This document shows, piece after piece, positions 47,512-47,553 of a DNA stretch of 47,553 nt. Position numbers and translations under genes: made by a program. How positions within the stretch are numbered: position 1 is the stretch's first letter; each line of letters begins with the position of its first letter. The notes below the pieces were generated by a model, which was not told the DNA's origin, did not search any database, and was given only the letters and a program-made list of their open reading frames with translations. The DNA comes from Bacteroidales bacterium (GTDB lineage Bacteria > Bacteroidota > Bacteroidia > Bacteroidales > VadinHA17). The stretch lies in contig JALHSP010000072.1 in NCBI GenBank assembly GCA_022865305.1, forward strand, positions 1 through 47,553, written 5' to 3'.

Positions 47512-47553
47512 TATTCAGTTGTAGGTTTGTCAATCTTTTGCTGTTTATAATCA
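47413..47553. repeat. Direct repeat of the window's left end (circle junction), right copy
   Basis: Identical to bases 1-141. Collapsing the two copies gives a 47,412-base circle in which the spanin gene is intact and directly follows the holin-like gene. Confidence 0.95.

Overview
The window is one complete tailed-phage genome, most likely a virulent siphovirus infecting a member of the Bacteroidetes. Bases 1-141 recur exactly at 47413-47553, so the molecule closes into a circle (or is terminally redundant) with about 47,412 unique bases. The host assignment rests on promoters of the Bacteroidetes type (TTTG, 19-20 bases, TAnnTTTG) in front of several transcription units, an AT-rich sequence, and proteins with FISUMP and DUF4373-like domains. 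Essentially every credible gene lies on the minus strand, so transcription runs from the right end to the left. I see no integrase, phage repressor, reverse transcriptase or CRISPR array, and no ordinary tRNA.

Reading in the direction of transcription: (i) 46.8-41.0 kb, replication and recombination: small zinc proteins, a free-standing DnaA domain IV, a Rad52-like annealing protein with a PD-(D/E)XK-like exonuclease partner, a ParB-like protein, a DUF4373-type replication protein behind a structured leader, and a DnaB helicase. (ii) 39.7-28.2 kb, accessory early genes: two secreted transglycosylase-like proteins, a leucine-rich protein built on a 60-bp tandem repeat, HNH nuclease, SSB, Gp37/DUF5131-like protein, PAPS-reductase-like protein, nucleoside deoxyribosyltransferase-like protein and a C5-cytosine methyltransferase flanked by direct repeats. 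(iii) 28.2-15.1 kb: terminase, then tail genes including two proteins sharing a tail domain (one with an N-terminal beta-helix, one with FISUMP/C-type-lectin-like domains) and the tape measure. (iv) 15.1-8.6 kb: a block of glycosyltransferase, methyltransferase and B12-type radical-SAM genes lying within the virion operon. (v) 8.6-8.35 kb: a free-standing RNA gene. (vi) 8.3-1.2 kb: protease-scaffold, capsid, portal, connector and adsorption genes. (vii) 1.1 kb through the circle junction to 47.1 kb: a lysis cassette with coiled-coil membrane protein, M15 endolysin, small holin-like protein and a probable u-spanin.

The most striking element is the RNA gene at about 8381-8608. It reads as a circularly permuted, probably two-piece, tmRNA. 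The segment with the T-arm and 3' acceptor strand comes first, a 42-nt intervening segment follows, and then comes the segment with the 5' acceptor strand and a candidate tag frame. The acceptor stem has the G3-U70 alanine identity pair, and three complementary blocks join the two pieces. The gene has its own Bacteroidetes promoter and intrinsic terminator. Other points of interest are the glycosyltransferase island, the separation of terminase from the other head genes by the tail module, signal-peptide-only micro-ORFs, the repeat-flanked methyltransferase, and a 0.37-kb two-frame overlap around a transglycosylase gene.
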